Shown: positions 1 through 8,225 of the stretch, piece after piece
Layout: each line of letters begins with the position of its first letter
How positions within the stretch are numbered: position 1 is the stretch's first letter
Source: Methanolinea sp. UBA277
Lineage (GTDB): Archaea; Halobacteriota; Methanomicrobia; Methanomicrobiales; Methanospirillaceae
Length of the DNA: 20,354 nucleotides
Reading direction: 5' to 3'
Assembly (NCBI GenBank): GCA_002499905.1
Contig: DANP01000004.1
Coordinates: forward strand, 83,575-103,928
Made by a program: the position numbers and the translations under genes
Notes under the pieces: model-generated
Database searches by the model: none
The model's input: the letters and a program-made list of their open reading frames with translations, nothing else
What the model was told of the DNA's origin: nothing

Positions 1-2
1 CG

Positions 3-425
3 GCACCAACCACCTCGCCGACCACTGTTCCTCCCACGACATCCGTGCCGACTACCACAGTAACGACCAAGCCACCCACCACCGCCACCACTGTGCCGAC
101 CACCACGGCGACAACAATCCCCTCCACCACGATCACGACCAACCCAACCACGACAGCGACTACCGTTCCCACGACAACGGGAACGACGATACCGACTACT
201 ACCGTCACCGCGACGACCATACCTTCCACGACAGTCACCACACTCCCGACCACGACCAGTACCACCCTGGTGACCACATTGCCGACGACGGTAACGACTC
301 TCCCTACAACCGTACCGGTCACCACCGGGACAACGAGGCCGTTTCCGTTCTTTACCACACCGCCAACAACGTCACCGGTAACAACCAGTCCCCCCACGGT
401 CTCCCCGACCGGAGACGGTAATACC
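3..425 (+). repeat. Thr/Pro-codon low-complexity repeat tract
   Basis: Imperfect tandem ACC/ACG/ACA/CCG codon repeats encode the Thr-rich stalk of the kinase. The units are irregular in length and in codon choice, which suggests selection on the protein sequence more than recent replication slippage. Such stalks are common in surface proteins of methanogens and are likely O-glycosylated (inference). Confidence 0.75.
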
Positions 426-1853
426 ACCGGTCCTGCACTTCCCCCCTGGATACGGGGGATGAACGGCATCCCCGCCCTCATGCTGATGGGAGGACTCTGC
501 GCCGGGCTGGTGATGGTGGACCTCTTCTCCCGCTCGGTTCCGGAATCATCGATTCCCCGCTCCAGGAGAGGGGTCCTGTTCCTTGCCTACCTGATAATCA
601 TCGGCGGCCTGATCGGGACACTCACCCTGTTTTCCAGAGAACTCAGCCTCGCGCAGGAGGTGCCCCCCTTCATTACCATCCTGATTCCGGTATCCGGGTA
701 CCTGCTGATCTCAGGTCTGGCCCTCCTCGCCGGAACGCTCCTCTCTCACCCACTGAGATGGACCCTCGGCGGCCATATCCTGATCTCACTGATTGCTGCG
801 TTCACGGCAGCACTCGCCCTGATCGATTCAACGTCCGATCTCAGGATTCCAATCCTGATCACCTTCGCCTCTGCAGTCATCGGCGGATTTGCCGCACGAT
901 GGGAGTATGTTTCCTTCGCTTTCAACGGCCAGGGAAGGACTGGATCGGGAACAGACTCGTTTACCGACACCGGCCCCAACGCAACCGTCATCCCGTCCCG
1001 GACCAGTCCGACCACCCCTTCAACGTTTCCCGGTGATCTCCTCGAGAAGTATGCCAATCCGGAACTGATCGGGGTAGGGGGTATCGCCAGGGTATTCCGT
1101 GCAGAGAACACCGTGTCCGGTGAGAATGTTGCCCTGAAAATACCGGTCCATTTCAATGAGACAGCAGGAAAATGCTTCATGAAGGAGATCAAAGCCTGGG
1201 AGGATCTCAACCATGAAAATATCGTCAATATTCATGAGGTGAACATCCTGCCCGTCCCCTATGTAGAGATGGAGTATATCGGGCAGTCGCTTGCCGAGGT
1301 AAAGAAACCGCTCGGACCTGAAGAAGCCGCCCGGATTGTGCGTGGAATCGCAGAAGGACTCTCCTATGCCCATTCGCAGGGGATCATTCACCGGGACATC
1401 AAACCGCATAATATTCTCCTCACCGAGGCAGGTATACCGAAGATCACCGACTGGGGAATGAGCAAGGTGATGGGTGCATACCTGCCCCACACGATTACCG
1501 GTTTTTCCCTCTCCTATGCGGCTCCTGAACAGATTGCCCCGGATCAATTCGGCGACACCGATCAGCGGACCGACATCTACCAGCTCGGCGTTGTCTTCTA
1601 TGAACTGCTGACCGGGGAACTCCCCTTTGCCGGTGATGACATCTCCCTGGTTACCAGGCGGATTATCAGTGAAGAGGCCCCGTTTCCTTCTGAGAAGGTC
1701 CCGGCCGCTCATCTTCTCGATGCAATCGTGAAACGCTGCCTTGAAAAAGATCCGGAAAAACGGTATCTGCGCGCAAAGGATCTGATTGCCGCGATCGACC
1801 AGTACGCTTCAGGGGAGATCGAGTCCGGCCGGTATGAAGTGTTCGAAGACTGA
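3..1853 (+). CDS. Membrane Ser/Thr protein kinase with Thr-rich stalk (5' partial)
   Basis: The frame is open from base 3 with no stop, so the true start lies upstream; the GTG at 45 is only an internal Val codon in the repeat. Numbering from that GTG, residues 1-130 are a low-complexity Thr/Pro tract of TTT-x-TT-(I/V)-P units. Five hydrophobic segments follow (about 141-160, 177-197, 208-232, 242-260, 268-285), then a linker and a eukaryotic-like kinase domain (about 335-590). Kinase motifs are visible: a Gly-rich loop GVGGIARVF, the ATP-anchoring K365 in VALK, the catalytic loop HRDIKPHN (D451, N456), DWG at 469 in place of DFG, and APEQ in the activation segment. All catalytic residues are present, so it should be active. 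An odd number of membrane spans fits an extracellular Thr-rich N-terminus and a cytoplasmic kinase, as in a sensor. Signal and substrates are unknown. Confidence 0.88.
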   Translation, partial: APTTSPTTVPPTTSVPTTTVTTKPPTTATTVPTTTATTIPSTTITTNPTTTATTVPTTTGTTIPTTTVTATTIPSTTVTTLPTTTSTTLVTTLPTTVTTLPTTVPVTTGTTRPFPFFTTPPTTSPVTTSPPTVSPTGDGNTTGPALPPWIRGMNGIPALMLMGGLCAGLVMVDLFSRSVPESSIPRSRRGVLFLAYLIIIGGLIGTLTLFSRELSLAQEVPPFITILIPVSGYLLISGLALLAGTLLSHPLRWTLGGHILISLIAAFTAALALIDSTSDLRIPILITFASAVIGGFAARWEYVSFAFNGQGRTGSGTDSFTDTGPNATVIPSRTSPTTPSTFPGDLLEKYANPELIGVGGIARVFRAENTVSGENVALKIPVHFNETAGKCFMKEIKAWEDLNHENIVNIHEVNILPVPYVEMEYIGQSLAEVKKPLGPEEAARIVRGIAEGLSYAHSQGIIHRDIKPHNILLTEAGIPKITDWGMSKVMGAYLPHTITGFSLSYAAPEQIAPDQFGDTDQRTDIYQLGVVFYELLTGELPFAGDDISLVTRRIISEEAPFPSEKVPAAHLLDAIVKRCLEKDPEKRYLRAKDLIAAIDQYASGEIESGRYEVFED

Positions 1854-2220
1854 TACCATTCACGGTGAGTATGGAGTCGGGAGGCACAGCCGCAGAAACC
1901 GGGAACCCCCGTCTCTTCCGGTTCTGCTGCCGAAACCTCCCCTGAGCAGATTCTCATCGGTGCTGCATTGGATGAAGCGGTGCGTGGACGCCAATTGCGG
2001 CAGTACCAGGCACTGTGGAGCGCCGCCCGGGTTGAACATCTACCTTCCCTGCCGATTATCGCACGCAGATCCCCGGGTGCGCCGGCATACTCCACCAGAA
2101 CCTCTTTCTGGAGGCCTCAGCTCATAAAATGCCCCCATATAACGGGTTCATCCCCGGGAACCGATACTACAAGGATTGAACCGCGCGGTTGAAGGCGCTA
2201 TCGGTAGTTCCACCAACAAA
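1854..2220. other. Spacer between kinase and acyl-CoA synthetase; possible broken small gene
   Basis: This stretch lies between two genes that end tail-to-tail. It holds a GTG (1865) and an ATG (1871) just after the kinase stop, near a GGTGA. The frame from there reads MESGGTAAETGNP and then stops at about 1943. The neighbouring frame is open without a stop from about 1869 to 2192 and reads protein-like in the middle (LDEAVRGRQLRQYQALW, around 1965-2015). A single frameshift would join the two. I recognise no family, and composition bias alone could produce this. No clear terminator was seen. Confidence 0.3.
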
Positions 2221-4287
2221 TCACGAATCAGGATTCCGGAAGAGTTTCCGGTGACCGGATACGGCGAGGCTGCGACCGATGGCCCTGAAGGCGCTCTCGA
2301 TATCTTCATAATTGGGGATCTGATGGTGGCGGAGGACCCGCATACCTCCCTTCATCGTATCGCCTCCGAGCAGACACCCGATCACCATCTTCCGGGTATT
2401 CTGCGAGAAGCGGGCTATCTCCTGGGCGAGGAGGGTTGGATCCAGCACGGCGGAGGGCACGGCGATGATTACGGCGATGTCCCACGCTTCTTCGAACATA
2501 ACTATGGTATCGAGCACCCGGGCATACCGCTCAGCACCTCCGTCCCCGATAATATCCATCGGGTTTCCCCGGTTCCAGATCGACGGGAGAAACGAATCGA
2601 GGGCTTCGAGAAGGCGGGGTGGAAGAGGGGGAAGATCCACGCCGAATCGCTCGGCATAATCAGACGCGAGAACGGCAAATCCCCCGGCTGTGGTAATCAC
2701 CACGGCCCGGAAACCTTCAGGGTAGCCCTGGGACACCATCAGCTCGGCGACATCGAAGGCTTCACGGATAGAATAAACGGGGATTGCACCGGCCTGAAAG
2801 AATGCAGCCCGGTACACTTCGAAATCGCCGGCAAGGGAACCCGTATGGGAGGCTGCTGCCCTTTTCCCGATGGCAGATGAACCGGATTTGAGCACAATCA
2901 CCGGTTTTTTCCGGCTGATCTCCCGGACCGTATCGAGAAATGCAGGACCGTCCCTGATCTCTTCGATGTAGAGGATGATGGCCCGGGTCTCCGTGTCTTC
3001 TGCAGCAAACCGCAGGAAATCGATGAAATCAAGATCCACCTGGTTTCCGACGCTTATCACCACGGAAAAGCCGATCTCCTCAGGGACGCTCCAGTCGATG
3101 ATGGTGGTGATAATTGCCCCGCTCTGGGAGATGAATGCAATGTGTCCTTTCCGCGGTGCAGTGGGATCAAACGTGGTATTGATCATCAGGTGGGGAAGCA
3201 CTACACCCAGACAGTTCGGCCCGATGACGCGTATCCCGTATGTCCGGGCATGCTCAAGGATCTCCTTCTCCAGTTCTTCACCCTGTGTTCCGGTCTCCCT
3301 GAATCCGGAGGAGATGATGATAACAAGCCTGGTGCCCCGGGCTCCAAGCTCCTTCAGGATCCCGGGAACAATCCTGGCCGGTACGGCAATGACCGCCAGA
3401 TCTACCGGTTCCGGTAGCTCAGACACCGATGCAAAGGCTTTCTTTCCCTGCACGAGGTCATGGGCCGGGTTCACGGGATACAACTTCCCGGGAAATGTGA
3501 GGAGGTTTCTGAACACGGCATACCCGATCTTGCCAGGATCGGCCGATGCACCGATGACGGCGATCGATTCCGGCGAAAGCAGCGAGAGGTCAAACTCCTG
3601 TCGTTCCCGGGGCCGTTTCCCGGGGCTCGATGATCGGTAGATGCGGGCATCTACCGCACATGCACCGGTTTCATAGAGAATGAGAGGATTGATGTCGAAC
3701 TCGTCGATTCCCTGATCTTCCTCGAACAGCGCGACCGCCCCTTCAAGGCAGCGGATCAGCACTTCCTCATCGAGCGGGGGGGAATTCCTGTATCCTGCGA
3801 TGAGCGGGTATCCCCTGATCTCCCGCACCATTGCAACCAGTTCGTCTTTTCCTGCCGGGAGCACCCGGAGAGCAAAATCGCGGAAGATCTCGATGCCGGT
3901 CCCCCCGAGACCGAACGAAAGAACCCGGCCGAAAGCCGGATCGGTCTTTCCGCCGATAAAGAGCTCAAGACCGGACGGGAGTTCGGATTCGATGATGATG
4001 CCCTCCACCCGTGCATCGGGAAGTTGTGTTGTAATATTTTCCCTGATCCGCTCAAACGCTTCCCGTACGCCTGCCTCTGTCGTGATATGGCGGATCACGC
4101 CTCCCACATCACTCTTGTGAACCACCTGGGGTGAGATGACTTTCATCACCACCGGGAACCCGATGCGTCCTGCCGCCCTGGCCGCGGCGTCTGCGGTGGT
4201 TACCACCTCATAGACCGGCACCGGAATCCCGAATCCTGCCAGCAGCCGGTATCCCTCGTCTTCAGTCAGCAACTCTCGTTTCTCCAT
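2221..4287 (-). CDS. Fused ADP-forming acetyl/acyl-CoA synthetase, beta-alpha order
   Basis: This 688-residue protein should interconvert acyl-CoA + ADP + Pi with acid + CoA + ATP. Residues 1-215 are an ATP-grasp domain of the ACD beta-subunit type, with the HKSDVGGV motif at 57-64. Residues about 235-365 are a Rossmann CoA-binding domain (IAVIGAS at 242-248, IGPNCLG at 355-361). Residues about 375-680 are the succinyl-CoA-ligase-like alpha part, with the phospho-acceptor His481 in AASHTGSLAGD. The order is beta then alpha, the reverse of the alpha-beta fusion familiar from archaeal ACDs. The ATG is preceded by AGGTGA four bases away, which supports this start. Substrate preference (acetate, aryl or branched acids) cannot be read from sequence. 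Close paralogues include the Pat acetyltransferases, but there is no GNAT domain here. Confidence 0.9.
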   Translation of the reverse strand: MEKRELLTEDEGYRLLAGFGIPVPVYEVVTTADAAARAAGRIGFPVVMKVISPQVVHKSDVGGVIRHITTEAGVREAFERIRENITTQLPDARVEGIIIESELPSGLELFIGGKTDPAFGRVLSFGLGGTGIEIFRDFALRVLPAGKDELVAMVREIRGYPLIAGYRNSPPLDEEVLIRCLEGAVALFEEDQGIDEFDINPLILYETGACAVDARIYRSSSPGKRPRERQEFDLSLLSPESIAVIGASADPGKIGYAVFRNLLTFPGKLYPVNPAHDLVQGKKAFASVSELPEPVDLAVIAVPARIVPGILKELGARGTRLVIIISSGFRETGTQGEELEKEILEHARTYGIRVIGPNCLGVVLPHLMINTTFDPTAPRKGHIAFISQSGAIITTIIDWSVPEEIGFSVVISVGNQVDLDFIDFLRFAAEDTETRAIILYIEEIRDGPAFLDTVREISRKKPVIVLKSGSSAIGKRAAASHTGSLAGDFEVYRAAFFQAGAIPVYSIREAFDVAELMVSQGYPEGFRAVVITTAGGFAVLASDYAERFGVDLPPLPPRLLEALDSFLPSIWNRGNPMDIIGDGGAERYARVLDTIVMFEEAWDIAVIIAVPSAVLDPTLLAQEIARFSQNTRKMVIGCLLGGDTMKGGMRVLRHHQIPNYEDIESAFRAIGRSLAVSGHRKLFRNPDS

Positions 4288-4427
4288 CTGGTCACCTGCC
4301 CAGAAACCAGTGCGCGAGACTCCCCATAATCATTCCCATTTTTTCATCCCTGCAGGACCGGCACCTGTACAAGGTGCGGAACCCGGGTTCACAAAAGCTA
4401 ATCCCTGCAGGACACCTACCGGAATTC
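4288..4427. promoter_or_regulatory. Divergent intergenic region with repeated palindromic elements
   Basis: This spacer separates the divergent acyl-CoA synthetase and Rsm22 genes. ATCCCTGCAGGAC occurs twice, at 4346-4358 and 4401-4413, 55 bp apart, each with the palindromic core CCTGCAGG. Between them is the inverted repeat GCACCT-gtaca-AGGTGC (4361-4377). These could be operator sites (inference). No strong TATA box is visible on either strand. Confidence 0.4.
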
Positions 4428-5942
4428 ATGACCGGAACCGGGCCGCTCCAGGAACTCAGGCACTACTCTTCCTCCCGGGAGGAATTTCTCCTGAGCGAGT
4501 TTGCCGCAGGGTTCCACCCCGGAATCGAACTCCCGGCCCTGCTCACCACACTCCTCCCCGCCCTCTCCCGGCTTCGGCTGGGATGGAGAAAAGAGGGCAG
4601 TGGGGATTTCCGGATTTTTACCATTCCTGTTCCGGAACCCCTGTCCACTGCCGAAGAACCGGTCAAGAGGGCAGAGACCCGCCTGGTGAGCGGAATTGTC
4701 GATGAAGACCTCCAGGCCCTCATCGAGCAGTACATCGGACAGGTCACCGGCAGGGACTGGGATGACCCGGTTGTCCTCCAGAGGATCCGGGCGGCGATCA
4801 TGCAGCAGAAAGGACAGTACTGGAAAGAGGGGAAAGCCCGGAAGATCGGATACCGGAAGGGATACGCGGTCCTCGCCTACCTTGCCTACCACGCCCCGGT
4901 CTATGTCGCCCAGTTCTCCCATCTCCTCCTGATGCTTACCCGCGACAGGCTCCTTCCTGCGCGGGCAAGGATCCTCGATGTTGGAACCGGGCCGGGGGTT
5001 GTTCCGCTCGCAGTCACCTGGTTTGCGAAGATGCTGCCCGGTTTTTCGGCCGAGATCTTCTCCCTCGAGCGATCTGAATCCTTCATTGAAGCCTACCGGT
5101 TCCTCGTTCCGCGCTATGCGGCAGGAATGGACTCGCTCACTATCCACCCGCCCCTCCAGGGAGATCTCCGCGATGCGGACTCCCTTCCCCTTCCCTCCTC
5201 CATCGACCTTATTGTTCTGCAGAATGTCCTCAACGAACTCCCGGGGAGTGCCGGGCAGAAGGGGGCAATCGTCACCTCGCTCTCCCGGCTGCTTGCTCCA
5301 GGGGGCTCCCTGCTGATTACGGAGCCCGCCGACCGGGAGAACTCAACCGGGCTTCGCATCACAGTTGCTGACGCCCTGGGAGCGGATCTCCGGATCCACA
5401 GCCCCTGCTCCTTCATCCGGGGGAGACGGTGTCGTCCCGATACCTGCTGGAGTTTTGTGGCGCAGTCGTCCCTGCGACCGACCCGGCTGATGCAGCGGCT
5501 GTCCGGTGAGTACGAGGCATACCGGTTCCAGAACACCGATATCAAGTACAGCTATGCCGTCCTGGTGCGGGATTCCCGGAAGCGGCACCCGTACACGGTA
5601 CCGAAACACGCACCGTTCCTTCCTCTTTTCTCACTGTCAAAACACACCGGAAAACGGGTGAATGTGATCGGCGCGGTCATGTCCGGGGATATCGGGGACG
5701 CCGGAACCCATGTTTTCCTCTTCTGTGACGGTACTCAGAACCGGCCGGTCTATGCCATTCTCCCGGGGTATCACCGTTCACCTGAAAACCAGTATCTCCT
5801 CGCCGCACCCTACTCAGCACTCGTTGAACTCCGCCAGGTCCTGGTCCGGTACAACCAGAAGTACCAGGCATTCAACCTTCTTGTCTCCCGCACGTCACAG
5901 GTGCGGCCTGTTGGACCGAATCGCGATGATTTCATCCAATAG
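4428..5942 (+). CDS. Rsm22-family small-ribosomal-subunit methyltransferase-like protein
   Basis: This protein belongs to the Rsm22/METTL17 family, which acts in small-ribosomal-subunit assembly. I chose ATG 4428 (504 aa). The frame is open further upstream to GTG 4374, but that codon lies inside an inverted repeat and has no better ribosome-binding site. Features: a helical N-terminal half ending in KGYAVLAYLAYHAPVYVA; an SAM-binding motif DVGTGPG at 184-190; NVLNEL at 266-271 in the motif IV region. Three cysteines lie in a short run (C327, C335, C340, within PCSFIRGRRCRPDTCWSF), and a later cysteine (C433) is in FLFCDGT. Four such cysteines match the metal or Fe-S site known in this family (established for relatives, inferred here). 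The C-terminal 70 residues look like a small beta domain. Confidence 0.82.
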   Translation: MTGTGPLQELRHYSSSREEFLLSEFAAGFHPGIELPALLTTLLPALSRLRLGWRKEGSGDFRIFTIPVPEPLSTAEEPVKRAETRLVSGIVDEDLQALIEQYIGQVTGRDWDDPVVLQRIRAAIMQQKGQYWKEGKARKIGYRKGYAVLAYLAYHAPVYVAQFSHLLLMLTRDRLLPARARILDVGTGPGVVPLAVTWFAKMLPGFSAEIFSLERSESFIEAYRFLVPRYAAGMDSLTIHPPLQGDLRDADSLPLPSSIDLIVLQNVLNELPGSAGQKGAIVTSLSRLLAPGGSLLITEPADRENSTGLRITVADALGADLRIHSPCSFIRGRRCRPDTCWSFVAQSSLRPTRLMQRLSGEYEAYRFQNTDIKYSYAVLVRDSRKRHPYTVPKHAPFLPLFSLSKHTGKRVNVIGAVMSGDIGDAGTHVFLFCDGTQNRPVYAILPGYHRSPENQYLLAAPYSALVELRQVLVRYNQKYQAFNLLVSRTSQVRPVGPNRDDFIQ

Positions 5943-5959
5943 CCTCAAAAAGCTGCACC

Positions 5960-5980
5960 TCCTACCTCTTTATACAGGGG
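5960..5980 (+). promoter_or_regulatory. Putative TATA box for pyrB
   Basis: CTTTATA at 5968-5974 is a good archaeal TATA element. Transcription would begin near 6000, giving a leader of about 50 nt. That leader is very GC-rich and contains two short palindromes, GGCCGGCC (6011-6018) and CCGGGCCCGG (6033-6042), just before the pyrB ATG, which lacks an obvious ribosome-binding site. Confidence 0.45.
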
Positions 5981-6051
5981 GGAGATCCGGCTGAAGACGG
6001 TGCCGGAACGGGCCGGCCGGACTTCCTGCCTGCCGGGCCCGGGGCATTGCC

Positions 6052-6945
6052 ATGAACCATATCATATCCATCCGTGATCTGAGCCGGAATGAAATCGACC
6101 AGCTGATCGATGAGGCCTCCCGCATCCAGTCGTCAAGGTTTAATGACCAGCTCCTGAAGGGAAAGATCCTTGCGCTCCTCTTCTTTGAACCGAGTACCCG
6201 CACCCGCATGTCGTTCGAGGCGGCAATGGCACGCCTCGGAGGGACCGCTATCGGCCTGGACAGCGTGGAGGCGAGTTCCATGGCAAAGGGGGAAACCCTC
6301 GCCGACACCATCAGGGTGGTGAGCGGATATGCCGATACAATCGTTCTCCGGCACCCGAAAGAGGGGGCCGCCAGGCTGGCAAGTGAATTTGCGAGTGTCC
6401 CGGTCATAAACGCCGGAGACGGAGCCGGACAGCACCCTTCACAGACCCTCCTTGACCTCTATACGATCCGGCAGTCTATGGCCATTGAGGGAGTCTCCGT
6501 GGGGCTCCTCGGTGATCTCCGGTATGGCCGGACTGCCCATTCCCTGGCATATGCCCTCTCCCTCTATGGTGCCACGCTCCATACCATCTCCCCCAAAGGG
6601 CTGGAACTTCCCTCATCCATCGCCGATGAACTCCGGGAAGCGGGTACCGAGATCGTAGAGCACCGGGATGTTTCGGAAATTATCGGCAGTCTCGATGTTC
6701 TCTACGTGACCAGGATCCAGCGTGAGCGGTTCCCGGACTCTGCATCGTATTTCAAGGTCGCCTCGAGCTATCGCGTCACCCCCGAACTCCTGACAGATGT
6801 CAGGGACCACCTCATCGTTCTCCACCCCCTCCCCCGGCTCGATGAGATCGATCCCAAGGTTGACCAGCTCCCCTATGCACGATATTTTGAACAATCCCGG
6901 AACGGAATACCTGTACGGATGGCGATGCTGCAGAAGGTGATGTAA
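6052..6945 (+). CDS. pyrB: Aspartate carbamoyltransferase catalytic subunit
   Basis: The enzyme joins carbamoyl phosphate and aspartate to form N-carbamoyl-aspartate, the first committed step of pyrimidine synthesis. At 297 residues the length is normal for the catalytic chain. The carbamoyl-phosphate loop FEPSTRTRMSF is at 45-55, the SSMAKGET loop (partner-subunit Ser and Lys) at 75-82, HPSQTLLDLYT at 128-138, and HPLPR, the aspartate/phosphate loop, at 258-262. All catalytic residues are present. The stop lies two bases before the pyrI start, so the two chains should be co-translated and assemble into the cytoplasmic allosteric holoenzyme. Confidence 0.97.
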   Translation: MNHIISIRDLSRNEIDQLIDEASRIQSSRFNDQLLKGKILALLFFEPSTRTRMSFEAAMARLGGTAIGLDSVEASSMAKGETLADTIRVVSGYADTIVLRHPKEGAARLASEFASVPVINAGDGAGQHPSQTLLDLYTIRQSMAIEGVSVGLLGDLRYGRTAHSLAYALSLYGATLHTISPKGLELPSSIADELREAGTEIVEHRDVSEIIGSLDVLYVTRIQRERFPDSASYFKVASSYRVTPELLTDVRDHLIVLHPLPRLDEIDPKVDQLPYARYFEQSRNGIPVRMAMLQKVM

Positions 6946-6947
6946 TA

Positions 6948-7412
6948 ATGAAGAGAGATGCGCGGGAAGGTCTGCTCATCAGCCCGATCCGGAACGGTAC
7001 GGTGATCGACCATATCACGGGAGGAGAAGCCCTGAACGTGCTCAAGATCATCGGCATCACCGGGGCTACCACGGAATCCATCTCCGTAGCGACCAATGTC
7101 AAATCCGGAAAGATGGCAAAGAAGGACATCGTGAAGATCGAGAACCGTGAGCTCATGAAGGAAGAGGTGAACAGGATCGCCCTCATCGCACCGAATGCCT
7201 CGATCAACATCATCCGGAACTATGAGGTCTTTGTAAAGAAAGGGGTCGAGATCCCGCATATCCTTGTCGGGGTGGTGCAGTGCCCGAATCCCGGCTGCAT
7301 CTCAAATACCAATGAACCCATCGATTCCAAGTTTGAGGTGCTCCCGAAGGGACTTCACTGCCTGTACTGCGACTGGATGATCACAAGGGACATCACGAGC
7401 CACCTTATCTGA
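6948..7412 (+). CDS. pyrI: Aspartate carbamoyltransferase regulatory subunit
   Basis: This is the regulatory chain of aspartate transcarbamylase. It binds nucleotide effectors in its N-terminal domain and docks to PyrB through a zinc domain. At 154 residues it has the usual length. The allosteric half begins with GLLISPIRNGTVIDHI (8-23). The zinc site is complete: C112 and C117 in CPNPGC, C138 and C141 in CLYC. It starts two bases after the pyrB stop and ends ten bases before the TPR gene, so all three probably share a transcript. Confidence 0.97.
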   Translation: MKRDAREGLLISPIRNGTVIDHITGGEALNVLKIIGITGATTESISVATNVKSGKMAKKDIVKIENRELMKEEVNRIALIAPNASINIIRNYEVFVKKGVEIPHILVGVVQCPNPGCISNTNEPIDSKFEVLPKGLHCLYCDWMITRDITSHLI

Positions 7413-7422
7413 GAAGAGCTGT

Positions 7423-8064
7423 ATGAAGATTACGATTCGTCGGTGGCTGGCCGTTCTGATCCTCGTCGCGGTCGGTATCTGTGCCGCAGGGGGTGCTGAT
7501 GACCTGCTCGCGATCGAGTACTATAATCGGGGGGTCGACCTCGCCTATGAAGGGAAGTACGACGAAGCTCTCATATCTATTGACAGGGCACTGGAAGAGA
7601 ACGCTCATTTTACCCTGGCCCTGGTGACAAAAGCGGGTATTCTGAATGCACTCGGACGGTATCCGGAAGCAATCGATGCCGCTGACCAGGCGCTTGCCCT
7701 GGATCCCGGCCAGGCTGCTGCCTGGAACAACAAGGCGTTCGCCCTCAACCAGCAGGATCGCTACGCGGAGGGACTCGCCGCAGCAGATACCGCAGTGTCA
7801 CTCGACCCGGATCTGGTTGAAGGATGGGTCAACAAAGGCAGCTCGCTGATCGGGCTTTCGCGCTATGAAGAGGCGCTCGCTGCCTCGAATGAGGCGCTTG
7901 CTCTCGATCCGGGGTCTGCCGAGGCGGAAAAGAACCGCGAGATCGCTTCCCGCGCCCGTTTACCCTCCTCCACGGCAACGGCTGTTCCGGTCGCCTGGAC
8001 GGTTGCCGCGGTAATCCTGGCCGGAGCGCTCCTGGCAGGGGAAAAGATCAGGAAGCGGGAGTGA
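7423..8064 (+). CDS. Secreted/membrane-anchored TPR-repeat protein
   Basis: This 213-residue protein has an N-terminal signal or anchor (MKITIRRWLAVLILVAVGIC), four tetratricopeptide repeats covering about 29-178, and a C-terminal hydrophobic segment (190-205) followed by KIRKRE. The repeats carry the usual pattern, for example YNRGVDLAYEGKYDEAL, WNNKAFALNQQDRYAEGL and WVNKGSSLIGLSRYEEAL. The likely topology is a signal-cleaved outer domain held to the cytoplasmic membrane by the C-terminal helix. TPRs bind protein partners; the partner is unknown. It lies 10 bp after pyrI and is probably in the same operon, but nothing ties it to pyrimidine synthesis. Its start has only a weak purine-rich ribosome-binding site. 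Confidence 0.85.
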   Translation: MKITIRRWLAVLILVAVGICAAGGADDLLAIEYYNRGVDLAYEGKYDEALISIDRALEENAHFTLALVTKAGILNALGRYPEAIDAADQALALDPGQAAAWNNKAFALNQQDRYAEGLAAADTAVSLDPDLVEGWVNKGSSLIGLSRYEEALAASNEALALDPGSAEAEKNREIASRARLPSSTATAVPVAWTVAAVILAGALLAGEKIRKRE

Positions 8065-8189
8065 TTCCATGAAGGTCGAAAAAGAGGATGCTGTGAGTAT
8101 CAATCCAGCAGTTCCTTGCTCCCCAATATAAAATCCCCTGATAGTCGCGGTTCAGTGGGTGAACTGCAAAGTTAACCACGCATCCGGTT

Positions 8190-8225
8190 CGCTTTTTTAT
8201 AGTTTGCTCTCCCATCCTCCCATCA
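8190..8225 (+). promoter_or_regulatory. TATA box for antiporter; leaderless or near-leaderless transcript
   Basis: TTTTTTATA, centred near 8197, is about 28 bases upstream of the ATG at 8226. Archaeal transcription begins about 25 bases after TATA, so the mRNA should start at or just before the start codon. No ribosome-binding site is present, which agrees. A second TATA-like stretch, AATATAAAAT at 8125-8134, is farther upstream. Confidence 0.55.

Noticed and set aside
1020..1712. 230-codon reverse-strand frame over the kinase
   Set aside because: It is antisense to the catalytic domain with all kinase motifs; no motif appears in the antisense product.
2176..2880. 234-codon plus-strand frame over the acyl-CoA synthetase
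   Set aside because: It is a shadow of the well-supported reverse-strand gene and has no recognisable domain.
4374..4427. GTG 4374 as start of the Rsm22 gene
   Set aside because: The codon lies in an inverted repeat and the extra 18 residues show no family-like sequence; ATG 4428 is more plausible, though its ribosome-binding site is weak too.
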